Of a DNA stretch of 64,000 nt, positions 1 through 8,074 are shown in pieces. The translations under genes and the position numbers were made by a program. Position 1 is the stretch's first letter. Every line of letters starts with the position of its first letter. The stretch comes from Amaricoccus sp047275745 (GTDB lineage: Bacteria; Pseudomonadota; Alphaproteobacteria; Rhodobacterales; Rhodobacteraceae): NCBI RefSeq assembly GCF_047275745.1, contig NZ_JBKQWU010000007.1, positions 55,376 through 119,375 of the forward strand, read 5' to 3'. The notes under the pieces are model-generated. The model saw only the letters and a list, made by a program, of their open reading frames with translations, made no database searches and was not told the DNA's origin.

Positions 1-500
1 TGGTCTTCTCGGTCAATCTCGGCTGGCTGCCGTCGATCTACGACACCAATCTCCGGGTGACCGATCTGCCGAGCTTCTGGGCGCAGGTGAAGCAGATGAT
101 CATGCCGGTCGCGGTGCTCGCACTGCTGAACGCGGCGCAGCTCAGTCGCTACATGCGCGCCGCGATGCTCGACAATCTCGCGCAGGATTACGTCCGGACG
201 GCCCGGTCGAAGGGGATGCGCGAATGGGTGGTGGTGATGGTCCATGTGCTGCGCAACAGCCTCATTCCGGTGGTCACGGTGATCGCGCTCGGCGTGCCGC
301 AGATCTTCGGCGGCGCGATCATCACCGAGCAGATCTTCCGGGTGAACGGGCTCGGCCAGTTGCTCATCACCGGCATCCAGGGCGCCGACATCCCGCTCGT
401 GCAGACGCTGACCTTCCTCTTCGCCGTCCTGATCGTGCTCTTCAACCTGATCGCCGATCTGCTCTACGGGATGCTGGACCCGAGGATTCGCTATGACTGA
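1..500 (+). CDS. ABC transporter permease, DppB/OppB type (5' partial)
   Basis: Inner-membrane permease of a peptide/nickel-class ABC importer, cut by the left window edge; the frame is open from base 3. The visible part has the conserved cytoplasmic coupling (EAA-like) region, 'DYVRTARSKGMRE' followed by 'VLRNSLIPVVT', then two hydrophobic segments and the usual C-terminal 'LNPRIRY'-like end (here DPRIRYD). These are hallmarks of the BPD_transp_1 family, DppB branch. Its stop overlaps the start of the second permease by 8 nt, so the two are translated as a pair. The binding protein and ATPases would lie upstream, outside the window. The substrate cannot be told from the permease alone. Confidence 0.93.
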   Translation, partial: VFSVNLGWLPSIYDTNLRVTDLPSFWAQVKQMIMPVAVLALLNAAQLSRYMRAAMLDNLAQDYVRTARSKGMREWVVVMVHVLRNSLIPVVTVIALGVPQIFGGAIITEQIFRVNGLGQLLITGIQGADIPLVQTLTFLFAVLIVLFNLIADLLYGMLDPRIRYD

Positions 501-1449
501 TCCCGCCATGCCTGATCCCGTGACGGTCAACTCCGCCGAACCGGGCGGCGGGGACGGGATCGAGACGCCGGAGCGGGGGCTCTGGAACGACGTCTGGTAC
601 CAGTTCCGCCAGCACAAGGGCGCGGTGGCGGGCGCGATCGTCTTCGCGATGATCATCTTCATCGTTGTCTTCGGACCGGTCCTCCACCCGGTCGATCCCA
701 CCCATATCGACGTGCGCGCCCGCAACGCCTTGCCCTCGCTCGCCCATCCGATGGGCACCGACAACATTGGCCGCGACACCTTCGCCGGCATCATCCAGGG
801 CGGGCGCATCTCGCTCGCCGTGGGCTTTACCGCCATGGCGCTGGCGCTGCTGCTCGGGACGCTGGTCGGCGTGCTGGCCGGCTACTACCGTCGGCTCGAC
901 GGCGTGCTGATGCGGGTGACGGACCTCTTCCTCGCGCTGCCGATCCTGCCGCTGCTCCTCGTCGTGATCCTGCTCTTTCGCGATTCCCTGCGCTCCGCTT
1001 TCGGCCCGGAGACCGGGATCTTCCTGCTCGTCGTCACCATCATCGGCGCGACCTCCTGGATGCAGACCGCGCGGATCGTGCGCGGCGACGTACTGGCGCT
1101 GAAGGAGCGGGAGTTCGTGCTGGCGGCCCGCTCGATCGGCACGCCGGACCGGCGGATCATCCTGCGCCACATCCTGCCGAACGTGCTGTCGCCGATCATG
1201 GTCTCGGCGACGCTCGGCATTGCCAATGCGATCATCACGGAAAGCGCGCTCTCCTTTCTGGGCCTTGGCTTTCCTTCGGATTTTCCCACATGGGGGCGGC
1301 TGCTCTTCGACGGATCGAATTTCATGGCGCTCAACCCGAGCCGGGTGATCTGGCCCGGCCTCGCGATCTCGCTCACCGTGCTCAGCGTCAACTACATGGG
1401 CGACGGGCTCCGCGACGCGCTCGATCCCCGCATGCGCGGCCGCGCATGA
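493..1449 (+). CDS. ABC transporter permease, DppC/OppC type
   Basis: Second inner-membrane permease (318 aa) of the same importer. The N-terminus is cytoplasmic and is followed by a first membrane segment at about residues 43-65. It has the OppC_N-type sequence 'HPMGTDNIGRDTFAGIIQGG' and then five more hydrophobic segments. The EAA coupling loop 'EFVLAARSIGTPDRRI' lies near residues 205-225, and the end 'GDGLRDALDPRMRGRA' is typical of DppC. It starts inside the end of the first permease gene, in the usual DppB-DppC order. A dipeptide, oligopeptide or glutathione-like substrate is possible but not resolved by sequence. Confidence 0.95.
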   Translation: MTDPAMPDPVTVNSAEPGGGDGIETPERGLWNDVWYQFRQHKGAVAGAIVFAMIIFIVVFGPVLHPVDPTHIDVRARNALPSLAHPMGTDNIGRDTFAGIIQGGRISLAVGFTAMALALLLGTLVGVLAGYYRRLDGVLMRVTDLFLALPILPLLLVVILLFRDSLRSAFGPETGIFLLVVTIIGATSWMQTARIVRGDVLALKEREFVLAARSIGTPDRRIILRHILPNVLSPIMVSATLGIANAIITESALSFLGLGFPSDFPTWGRLLFDGSNFMALNPSRVIWPGLAISLTVLSVNYMGDGLRDALDPRMRGRA

Positions 1450-1567
1450 CTGTGGCATTATGGCAACGCTCGCGCCGCGCTGACAGGGGTTTGATTAGCC
1501 TCGCAATCGTTTATTGTGCAATGCAGCATGGAAAGTGGGATCATTCCCGCGAACCACGGTGAGCACC

Positions 1568-2167
1568 ATGCCTTATGGAATGCCAAACATCAGCTTCATC
1601 GGCCATCCGATGCCGATGCCGTGCCCGGGCCATGCAGGCCTCGGCTTTCGTCTCGGCCGGTCGGCCGATGCCGACCTCGTGCTGGATCACCTGCGGCGGC
1701 TGTCGCAACTCGACCAGCGCCTGCGGTTTCGCGGCGCGCTGAGCGACGCGGGCCTGTGCCGCCACGCGACGGGTCTCTGGGACCGGGTCGATCTCGTGCT
1801 GATCGCCCAGGACGGCCTGCTCTGGGCCTCGCCGCCGCTGCGTCCCGGTCCGGTACGCGCGGTCGCGGAGGTGGCCATCGATGGCGACACGGCGGAAATC
1901 GCCGTCTCGGTCGACGAGAGCCTTCGCCGCCGGGGTCTTGGCGCCTGGCTGACGCGGACAGCCGGATTTCTTCTCGCACCGCGCGGCGTGACGCGGCTCA
2001 AGGCCTACACGCTGGCGGACAACACGTCGATGGTGGCGCTCGGCCGCGCCAGCGGCGCCGAGATCCGCACGGAGGGCGACGAGATCGAGATCGACTTCGA
2101 CGTCGCGACCCTCCGTCGCGCCTATCTCCAGCGCCGGACCCAGGGGCTCTTCCGCGAGGCCAGTTGA
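1568..2167 (+). CDS. GNAT family N-acetyltransferase
   Basis: Protein of about 199 aa with a C-terminal GNAT fold. 'AVSVDESLRRRGLGAWL' (near residues 115-131) matches acetyl-CoA-binding motif A (R/Q-x-x-G-x-G/A), followed by a helix and 'LADNTSMVALGRASGAE', a motif-B-like segment. The first about 20 residues are Met/Pro/Gly rich (MPYGMPNISFIGHPMPMPCP) and do not belong to the GNAT core. ATG 1568 is chosen over an upstream in-frame ATG at 1514 because homologous sequence begins near it; no strong ribosome site decides the question. The acceptor substrate is unknown. It appears monocistronic, with a T-rich segment upstream (1500-1515) that could hold the promoter. Confidence 0.75.
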   Translation: MPYGMPNISFIGHPMPMPCPGHAGLGFRLGRSADADLVLDHLRRLSQLDQRLRFRGALSDAGLCRHATGLWDRVDLVLIAQDGLLWASPPLRPGPVRAVAEVAIDGDTAEIAVSVDESLRRRGLGAWLTRTAGFLLAPRGVTRLKAYTLADNTSMVALGRASGAEIRTEGDEIEIDFDVATLRRAYLQRRTQGLFREAS

Positions 2168-2256
2168 GCGCGCCGGGCCGCCCCTGTTCTTCCCTTGTTC
2201 CATCGCCCCGCCCGACGGGGTATCTGGGGAGGCGAAGAAACCGGGGGATGTTCAGC

Positions 2257-2886
2257 ATGATCGGCCGGATCATAGAGACGGAGGCGGATGTCGCCGAGGG
2301 AGCGGCCTGGCTCTCCGTGCACGAGCCGCGGTTCGCGCGGGCGCTGGAGATGACCGGCCCGCTCCCGCTCCGCCGCCGCTCCGACGGGTTCGCCACCTTG
2401 TTTTCCGCGATCGTGAGCCAGCAGGTCTCCACAGCCTCGGCGACCGCTATCTGGGGGCGGGTCGAGGCACTCGGCGCGCATGAGCCGGAGCGGCTCTCCG
2501 GCCTCACGGACGAGGATCTGCGCGGCTGCGGCCTGTCGCGACAGAAGATCTCCTACGCGCGCGCGATCGCGGAGAGCGGCGTCGATTTCGCGGCGCTCAG
2601 GACCATGCCCGACGCGGATGTCGTCGCCGAACTGGTGCGCATCAAGGGGATCGGGGTCTGGACCGCGGAGATCTATGTGATGTTCAGCCTCGGACGCGCC
2701 GATGTCTTCGCGCCGGGCGATCTCGCGCTTCGCGACGCCGCGCGGGTGCTCTTCGACCTCGAGACGCGACCGAGCGAGCCCGAACTGCGCGCGATGAGCC
2801 TCGACTGGTCGCCCTGGCGCGCGGTTGCGGCCCGCCTGCTCTGGGCCTATTACCGCGTGGTGAACAACCGCGAGGGGGTGCGATGA
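2257..2886 (+). CDS. alkA: DNA-3-methyladenine glycosylase II (AlkA/HhH-GPD family)
   Basis: Base-excision repair glycosylase of the HhH-GPD superfamily (about 209 aa, lacking the N-terminal domain of E. coli AlkA). Visible landmarks are 'IVSQQVSTASATAIWGRV' at the start of the helical core, the helix-hairpin-helix 'VRIKGIGVWTAEIYVMF', and the catalytic Asp in 'VFAPGDLAL'. It would remove alkylated purines from DNA. The start at 2257 is chosen because a GGGGG tract at 2243-2247 sits at ribosome-site distance; ATG 2248 is the alternative. Its stop overlaps the next gene's start (ATGA), so the esterase is co-translated. Confidence 0.88.
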   Translation: MIGRIIETEADVAEGAAWLSVHEPRFARALEMTGPLPLRRRSDGFATLFSAIVSQQVSTASATAIWGRVEALGAHEPERLSGLTDEDLRGCGLSRQKISYARAIAESGVDFAALRTMPDADVVAELVRIKGIGVWTAEIYVMFSLGRADVFAPGDLALRDAARVLFDLETRPSEPELRAMSLDWSPWRAVAARLLWAYYRVVNNREGVR

Positions 2887-3569
2887 GCGAGAGGATCGCC
2901 GGACTGACGACGAAGCGGCGCGCCGCGCGGAACGGGAAGGCGGACAGCCTGGTCATCTTCCTGCATGGCTATGGCGCCGATGCCGAGGATCTGCTCGGCC
3001 TCGCCGATCCGCTGGCGCCGCATCTGCCCGACACGATGTTTCTCGCGCCGGACGCGCCGGAACGGTGCCGCAACAATCCGATGGGATTCCAGTGGTTTCC
3101 CATCCCGTGGCTCGATGGCACGCCCGAGGCCGCGGCCGAGGCCGCGGCGCACGCGGCGTTTCAGGCGCTCAACGGCTGGCTCGACGCGGTCGCGCTCGAG
3201 ACCGGGATCGGGCCGGAACGGACCGTGCTCCTCGGTTTCAGCCAGGGGACGATGATGGCGCTTCAGGTCGGGCTGCGCCGCGCGGCGCCGCTCGCGGGGA
3301 TCGTCGGATTCTCCGGCCGCCTGCTCCGGCCCGCCACGCTCGAATCCGAGATCCGGAGCAAGCCGCCAGTCCTGCTGATCCATGGCGATCAGGACCCGGT
3401 CGTGCCCTTCGAGAGCCTGAAGGAAGCCGCGGACGCGCTCGTCACCGCGGGGGTCGAGACCTATGCCCATGTGTCTCGCGGCACCGCACACGGAATAGCA
3501 CCGGACGGGCTCGGCCTCGCGCTCGGCTTCATCCGCGACCGCTTCGCCGCCGCCGGCGCGCCGTCATAA
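2883..3569 (+). CDS. Alpha/beta hydrolase, phospholipase/carboxylesterase family
   Basis: Serine esterase of the Abhydrolase_2 (YpfH/acyl-protein thioesterase-like) family, 228 aa. The oxyanion-side motif 'LVIFLHGYGADAEDLLG', nucleophile elbow 'LGFSQGTMMAL' (Ser), acid 'GDQDPVVPFE' and base 'GTAHGIAPDG' give a complete Ser-Asp-His triad in the expected order. No signal peptide is seen, so it is probably cytoplasmic. It overlaps the glycosylase gene by 4 nt; the pairing is an operon arrangement rather than an obvious shared pathway. The natural ester substrate is not known. Confidence 0.9.
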   Translation: MSERIAGLTTKRRAARNGKADSLVIFLHGYGADAEDLLGLADPLAPHLPDTMFLAPDAPERCRNNPMGFQWFPIPWLDGTPEAAAEAAAHAAFQALNGWLDAVALETGIGPERTVLLGFSQGTMMALQVGLRRAAPLAGIVGFSGRLLRPATLESEIRSKPPVLLIHGDQDPVVPFESLKEAADALVTAGVETYAHVSRGTAHGIAPDGLGLALGFIRDRFAAAGAPS

Positions 3570-3729
3570 TTTCGTCTATCCCACGCGATATTCTGCGCCC
3601 GGCCCCGCGCGAGGGGTCGGTATCTTGAGGCTTGTCAGCCTTCGCTGGCGAGATATAGTTCGAGAGGGGCTTGGGCATGCGCCGTGCATCCGGCGGGGCG
3701 GGGACCAGGTCCGCGCAAGGGATGTATTC

Positions 3730-4317
3730 ATGCTGCAAAGCACTCATACGCCCAGCTTTATCCGCAATCCCACGGGGTTGCGCGATCATCCCGCACTGGT
3801 CCTGAACGCCGATTTCCGACCGCTCTCCTATCTGCCGCTGTCCCTGTGGCCATGGCAGGAGGCGATCAAGGCTGCGATCCTCGACCGCGTGATGGTGCTG
3901 GCGGAATATGACACGGTGGTCCACTCGCCCACCGTGGAGATCCGGATACCCTCGGTGGTGGTTCTCAGGGACTACGTGAGGCCGGCCAGAACCTCGGCCT
4001 TCACCCGTTTCAATCTCTTTCTTCGCGATGAATTCACCTGCCAGTATTGCGGTGCCAAGGACCACCTGACCTTCGACCATGTGACCCCCCGCTCCAAGGG
4101 AGGCCGCACCACCTGGGAGAACGTCGTCGCCTCCTGCGGTCCCTGCAATCTCCACAAGGGCTCCAAGACCCTGCGCCAGGCCGGCATGACACTGCGCCGC
4201 CGTCCCCTGCGCCCGTCGCCGGAGGAACTGCGCAATACCGGGCGGAAGTTCCCGCCGAACCATCTGCACGAGAGCTGGATGGATTACCTCTACTGGGACG
4301 CCGAACTCGAGGCGTGA
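3730..4317 (+). CDS. HNH endonuclease family protein
   Basis: Protein of 195 aa with a classical zinc-supported HNH nuclease domain in its middle. It has 'CQYCG' (first CxxC), 'LTFDHVTPRSKGG' (HNH core His), 'WENVVASCGPCNLHKG' (second CxxC and Asn/His). The N-terminal part 'LVLNADFRPLSYLPLSLW' is the conserved lead of this alphaproteobacterial HNH family. The start at ATG 3730 is preceded by AAGGGA at good spacing, making it better than the upstream in-frame ATG. It is a single gene converging on dsbB with a 28-nt 3' overlap. It is a chromosomal, widely conserved type; cellular substrate unknown, with no phage or restriction context nearby. Confidence 0.9.
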   Translation: MLQSTHTPSFIRNPTGLRDHPALVLNADFRPLSYLPLSLWPWQEAIKAAILDRVMVLAEYDTVVHSPTVEIRIPSVVVLRDYVRPARTSAFTRFNLFLRDEFTCQYCGAKDHLTFDHVTPRSKGGRTTWENVVASCGPCNLHKGSKTLRQAGMTLRRRPLRPSPEELRNTGRKFPPNHLHESWMDYLYWDAELEA

Positions 4318-4784
4318 CGCGCCGCGCCGAGCCAGGTGAGCGCGAGGACGCCGGAGAGGATCGCGTTCCACCCGGGCATCGATATTCCCCCGAGGCTCCA
4401 GGCGATCTGGTCGCAGAGAACGACCGGGGTTTCCAGGATCTGGGTCATCAGGTCGCCCGCCGAGAGGGCGCCCGGCTCCGGCGCCGTGCAGCTCGTCGGA
4501 CCCGTCCACCAGGCCTCTTCGACGCCGACGTGATAGACCGCGATCCCCGCGCCGACCGCGACCGCGATCGCGGCGATCGCAGCGAGGATGCGGTTCGGGA
4601 CGACGAGGAAGGCGAGGGCGCAGAGGACGGCCACGGCATGCGGCCACCGCTGCAGCAGGCAGAGATCGCACGGGGCGAGCCCGCCGATATACTGGAAGGC
4701 GAAAGCGCCGATGAGGAGCGCGGCGGAGCCCGCGCCGGCGACGGCGGCGAGCGCCAGCGCCCGATCCATCGGAATCGTCTCCAT
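4290..4784 (-). CDS. dsbB: Disulfide bond formation protein B (DsbB family)
   Basis: Four-helix inner-membrane quinone reductase that re-oxidises periplasmic DsbA. The redox Cys pair is visible as 'PCDLCLLQRWPH' after the first helix, with a second pair in the second periplasmic loop ('PTSCTAPEPG' and 'VVLCDQIAW'). Four hydrophobic segments fit the family length of about 165 aa. The start at 4784 is supported by GGGAAG 7 nt upstream; ATG 4769 is a possible shorter start. The 3' end overlaps the convergent HNH gene by 28 nt. No dsbA is adjacent. Confidence 0.9.
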   Translation of the reverse strand: METIPMDRALALAAVAGAGSAALLIGAFAFQYIGGLAPCDLCLLQRWPHAVAVLCALAFLVVPNRILAAIAAIAVAVGAGIAVYHVGVEEAWWTGPTSCTAPEPGALSAGDLMTQILETPVVLCDQIAWSLGGISMPGWNAILSGVLALTWLGAARHASSSASQ

Positions 4785-4952
4785 ATGCCGGCTTCCCATA
4801 TGCTGACCACCCACGCTCGTCCCCGCTCCGGAGGCCAGAGCCACCACAGCGGCGCGGGATGGTCAAGGCCGGTCGGCCAGGCGCGCGACGGTGTGATCGC
4901 GGCCGGAGCGGCCCGGACCGGGGCGGGCCGTTTCGCATCGACGCTGGGGCGT

Positions 4953-5249
4953 TCAGCCCTGATCGCGATCGAGCGGCCGGATCGCGCCCCGCCTCGGCGT
5001 GCCATCCGCCTGCGCCGGGAGCGTCATCGTCTGGCAGGTGCCGCGCGGCACCGCGACCCAGGCGTCGCCCTGATAATCCACGGTCGAGCGGCCCGCGTTC
5101 TCGCCCGTGCCGACCCCGTCGTTCTGCCCGGCGGGGGCGACGCCGAAGCACTTCTCGCTCGGTCCTTCCTGCCCGTCATCCGCCGGCTGCTGCGCCGCCG
5201 CCGCGCCGGCCGCGAGTGCCATCACCAGAGCGACTTGTCCGATACGCAT
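4953..5249 (-). CDS. DUF2282 / bufferin-like small secreted protein
   Basis: 98-aa exported peptide with a clear signal sequence (MRIGQVALVMALAAGAAAAQ). The mature part begins 'EKCFGVAPAGQNDG', the diagnostic start of the DUF2282 family, and contains 'WVAVPRGTC'. Members related to BufA bufferins bind copper or other metals through four conserved Cys. Here only C34 and C72 remain; the two central positions are Gly and Asn-Ala (NDG, ENAG). The start is fixed by AGGAGAGG upstream of ATG 5249. No bufB/bufC partner genes are adjacent. Family assignment is good; a metal-binding role for this two-Cys variant is uncertain. Confidence 0.75.
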   Translation of the reverse strand: MRIGQVALVMALAAGAAAAQQPADDGQEGPSEKCFGVAPAGQNDGVGTGENAGRSTVDYQGDAWVAVPRGTCQTMTLPAQADGTPRRGAIRPLDRDQG

Positions 5250-5435
5250 CCGCGCCTCTCCTGTTCCTGCTCGACACAATCTCCGCCCGCGCAGTATCGG
5301 GCGCTGCGCGGCCGAGGCGCAAGGCCGACGCGCGAGACCGATGCGCGGGGGCGCTCGCCACTCCCCGACGGCGAAGAATGCTCCTATATGCCGAAGGCTG
5401 GAGGCGGGATCTCGGCGACGATCGGAGGAATGCGG

Positions 5436-5948
5436 ATGGAAATGCGGGGCTCGCGCGTGATCGGCGCCGCGCCGGAGCGGGTCTGGGCGGCGCTGATCGA
5501 CCCCGAGGTGCTGCGCGCCAGCATTCCCGGCTGCGACTCGATGGAGGGCGATGTCGAGAACGGCTTCGAGGCGCGGGTCAGCCAGCGCATCGGCCCGGTC
5601 GGCGCGAGCTTCAACGGCAGGGTCGAGCTCGAGGACGTGCGGCCGGGGCGGGCCTACCGGCTCGTCTGTCACGGCAAGGGCGCCAACTCGGGCAGCGCGC
5701 GCGGCGGCGCCGATGTGACGCTCACCGCGACGGAGGCGGGCGGTACGCGGCTCGACTACGATGTGACCGCGCATGTCGAGGGGCGGCTCGCCAGGCTCGG
5801 CGGGCGGTTGCTCGACACTTTCGCCAAGAAGATGGCGGAGCGGTTCTTCGAGAACTTCCAGCGCGTCGTCGAGGGCGGGGGCATGAGCGACGGCACGGCG
5901 GAGGAGAAGCGCGGCTGGCTGCGCCGGGTCTTCCAGGGCGAAGCCTGA
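5436..5948 (+). CDS. CoxG-like SRPBCC protein (carbon monoxide dehydrogenase subunit G family)
   Basis: 170-aa protein with a START/SRPBCC-type hydrophobic pocket fold. The opening 'MRGSRVIGAAPERVWAAL' and 'VLRASIPGCDSMEG' are typical of CoxG, as is 'YDVTAHVEGRLARLGGRLLDTFAKKMAERFFENF'-type spacing at residues 110-145. A short charged tail follows. GGAGG at 5424-5428 places the start at ATG 5436 rather than 5430. In cox operons such proteins anchor CO dehydrogenase to the membrane, but no coxL/M/S genes are nearby. Its job here is therefore open; lone CoxG-like proteins are common in this lineage. Confidence 0.85.
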   Translation: MEMRGSRVIGAAPERVWAALIDPEVLRASIPGCDSMEGDVENGFEARVSQRIGPVGASFNGRVELEDVRPGRAYRLVCHGKGANSGSARGGADVTLTATEAGGTRLDYDVTAHVEGRLARLGGRLLDTFAKKMAERFFENFQRVVEGGGMSDGTAEEKRGWLRRVFQGEA

Positions 5949-5952
5949 GATC

Positions 5953-6276
5953 TCAGCCGCGCGGTCCGAACAGGATCACGCCCGCGCCCGCGAGGACGAT
6001 CAGCCCGCCCGCGAGGTCGGAACGGTCGGGACGCACGCCCTCGGCGAGCCAGAGCCAGAGCAGCGAGCTTGCCACATAGACCCCGCCGTAGGCCGCGTAG
6101 GCGCGCCCGGCGGCGGCCGTCGTGATGAAGGTCAGCGCCCAGGCGAAGAGCGCGAGCGACACCATCCCGGGCAGGAGCCAGAGCGCGCTCCGCCCGAGCC
6201 GGGCCCAGGCCCAGAACGCGAAACAGCCGCCGATTTCGGCGAGGGCGGCGAGAGCATAGATCGCAAAGTCTCGCAT
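5953..6276 (-). CDS. YnfA family (UPF0060) membrane protein
   Basis: Small integral membrane protein of 107 aa with four hydrophobic helices, matching the YnfA/UPF0060 family in length and in the motifs 'ALAEIGGCFAFW' and 'GRAYAAYGGVYVASSLLWLW'. The family resembles small multidrug resistance transporters, but its physiological substrate is not settled. The start at 6276 (MRDFAIY) aligns with family N-termini; an in-frame ATG at 6291 would add five residues. It is convergent with the CoxG-like gene, only 4 nt apart. Confidence 0.88.
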   Translation of the reverse strand: MRDFAIYALAALAEIGGCFAFWAWARLGRSALWLLPGMVSLALFAWALTFITTAAAGRAYAAYGGVYVASSLLWLWLAEGVRPDRSDLAGGLIVLAGAGVILFGPRG

Positions 6277-6388
6277 CGGTCGGTTTTCCATTGCCCTTGA
6301 GGGCGGTTCGCCCCCCGGTTAGCATGTATGCCGCAACGAGAAGCGGCGGCCTTCGGGGAGTGTCGCCCCATAGCAGGAGAACGGTTCC

Positions 6389-7990
6389 TTGACATTCGCG
6401 CCCGTCACCCGCCGCGACACGCTGGCCGCAGCGCTCGCCTCCGGCGCCTTCTTCCTCCTGCCCCGCGTCGCCTCGGCGCAGGGCGTGGCGGAACTGGCGA
6501 GCGGTCCGGCCGAACCCTTCTCCTTCGACATCCTCCGGGGCATGGCGCGCGATCTCGCGGCCCAGCCCTTCGCCCCGGCCGCGGTGCCGGCGGCCGACGC
6601 GCAGATCCTCGAAGCGATCGACTACGATCTCCACCAGCAGATCATCTATCGTTCCGAGGACACGCTCTGGGGCGAGGACGGCGAGGCCTCCAAGGTCCGT
6701 TTCTTCCATCCCGGCCGCTATTTCAAGGAGCCGGTCAGGATCTACGTGGTCGACGGCGGCCAGGCGCGCGAGATCCCCTTCACCACCGACCTCTTCGAGA
6801 TGCCCGGGGACCATCCCGCGCGCAACCTCGGCGCGGGTACGGGCTTCGCCGGCTTCCGGGTGATGGACGGCGAGCAGAAGGACGACTGGATGGCCTTCCT
6901 CGGCGCTTCCTACTGGCGCACGGCGGGCTATGTCGGCCAGTTCGGCATGTCGGTGCGAGGGCTTGCGATCGACGCCGGCGCGCCGACCCCCGAGGAATTT
7001 CCCCGGTTCACGCGCTTCTGGCTCGAAAAGGCTCCCGCGGGCGGGATCATCGCCTATGCGCTGATGGAAAGTCCGCGGGTGACCGGCGCCTATCGCATCG
7101 TCTCGCATCGCGACGATGGCATCTTCCAGGATGTCGATGCCAACATCTTCCTGCGCGGCGACATCGACCGGCTCGGCATCGCGCCGCTGACCTCGATGTT
7201 CTGGTACGGCAAGAACAACGGTTTCGTCGCCCCGGACTGGCGCCCGGAAGTTCATGACAGCGACGGTCTCGAGATCCTGACCGGCGGTGGCGAGCGGATC
7301 TGGCGGCCGCTCAACAACCCGCCCTATGCGATGACGAACAGCTTCGGCGCCGATGGCGTGAAGGGCTTCGGCCTCGCCCAGCGCGAGCGGTCCTTCAGCG
7401 AATACGAGGACGACGGCGTCTTCTACGAGAAGCGCGCCACGGTCTGGGTCGAGCCGAAGGGCGACTGGGGCCAGGGCGCGGTCACGCTGGTCGAGCTTTC
7501 GACCAATGACGAGATCCACGACAATATCGTCGCCTTCTGGCGGCCGGCGCAGCCCGCGACGGCGGGGACGGAATTCGATATCGCCTACAAGCTCAACTGG
7601 GTCGAGGCGAGCCCGGCGCCGGCGGTGGCGCAGTTCACCGCGACCCGGATCGGCGCGGGCGGCGTTCCGGGCCAGCCCCGGCCGGCGAACACGGTCAAGT
7701 TCGTCTGCGATCTCGACGGCAGGGGCTTCGAGGGGCTCGACCGGACGAGCGGCGTCGAGGCGAAGGTGGAGGCGAGCCGGGGGACGATCGGCCTGACGGT
7801 CGCCTATCCGATCGCGACGCAGGAAGGCTGGCGCGTGATGTTCGACCTCGACCTCGGGCCGGAGAGCGAGGACAATTCGCCGATCGACCTGCGGATGTTC
7901 GTCCAGCACGATGGCAAGGCGATGAGCGAGACCTGGCTCTATCAGGTCTTCCCGTCGCAGATGCGCGAGCTTCTCGCTTCCCACGCCTGA
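6389..7990 (+). CDS. Periplasmic glucan biosynthesis protein, MdoG/OpgG-OpgD family
   Basis: 533-aa exported protein for osmoregulated periplasmic glucan synthesis or modification. The N-terminus 'TRRDTLAAALASGAFFLL' looks like a twin-arginine signal, which favours the OpgD branch; OpgG normally uses Sec. Conserved family stretches include 'GFAGFRVMDGEQKDDWMAFL', 'GASYWRTAGY', 'YGLSARGLAID'-like sequence and 'EEFPRFTRFWLEK'. Translation appears to begin at TTG 6389, with AGGAG at 6376-6380. It stands alone: no opgH glucosyltransferase is adjacent, unlike Rhodobacter opgGIH clusters. The next gene is convergent beyond a strong hairpin. Confidence 0.9.
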   Translation: MTFAPVTRRDTLAAALASGAFFLLPRVASAQGVAELASGPAEPFSFDILRGMARDLAAQPFAPAAVPAADAQILEAIDYDLHQQIIYRSEDTLWGEDGEASKVRFFHPGRYFKEPVRIYVVDGGQAREIPFTTDLFEMPGDHPARNLGAGTGFAGFRVMDGEQKDDWMAFLGASYWRTAGYVGQFGMSVRGLAIDAGAPTPEEFPRFTRFWLEKAPAGGIIAYALMESPRVTGAYRIVSHRDDGIFQDVDANIFLRGDIDRLGIAPLTSMFWYGKNNGFVAPDWRPEVHDSDGLEILTGGGERIWRPLNNPPYAMTNSFGADGVKGFGLAQRERSFSEYEDDGVFYEKRATVWVEPKGDWGQGAVTLVELSTNDEIHDNIVAFWRPAQPATAGTEFDIAYKLNWVEASPAPAVAQFTATRIGAGGVPGQPRPANTVKFVCDLDGRGFEGLDRTSGVEAKVEASRGTIGLTVAYPIATQEGWRVMFDLDLGPESEDNSPIDLRMFVQHDGKAMSETWLYQVFPSQMRELLASHA

Positions 7991-8047
7991 TACCTGTCCC
8001 CGTGACGCCGGCCCGGCGACCCTGACCCGTGACACCGGCCTGTCTCG

Positions 8048-8070
8048 CGCCGCGCGGTCGGCGCGCGGCG
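8048..8070. terminator. Bidirectional hairpin between the glucan gene and lacI
   Basis: A perfect 8-bp inverted repeat (CGCCGCGC / GCGCGGCG), extendable by one pair, with a short loop. It lies between the stop of the glucan protein gene (7990) and the stop of the convergent LacI gene (8075). No strong T-tract is present, so termination efficiency is uncertain. Confidence 0.5.
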
Positions 8071-8074
8071 GCTG

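Noticed and set aside
5436..5948. Part of a CO dehydrogenase operon
   Set aside because: No coxL, coxM or coxS genes lie nearby; the neighbours are unrelated single genes.
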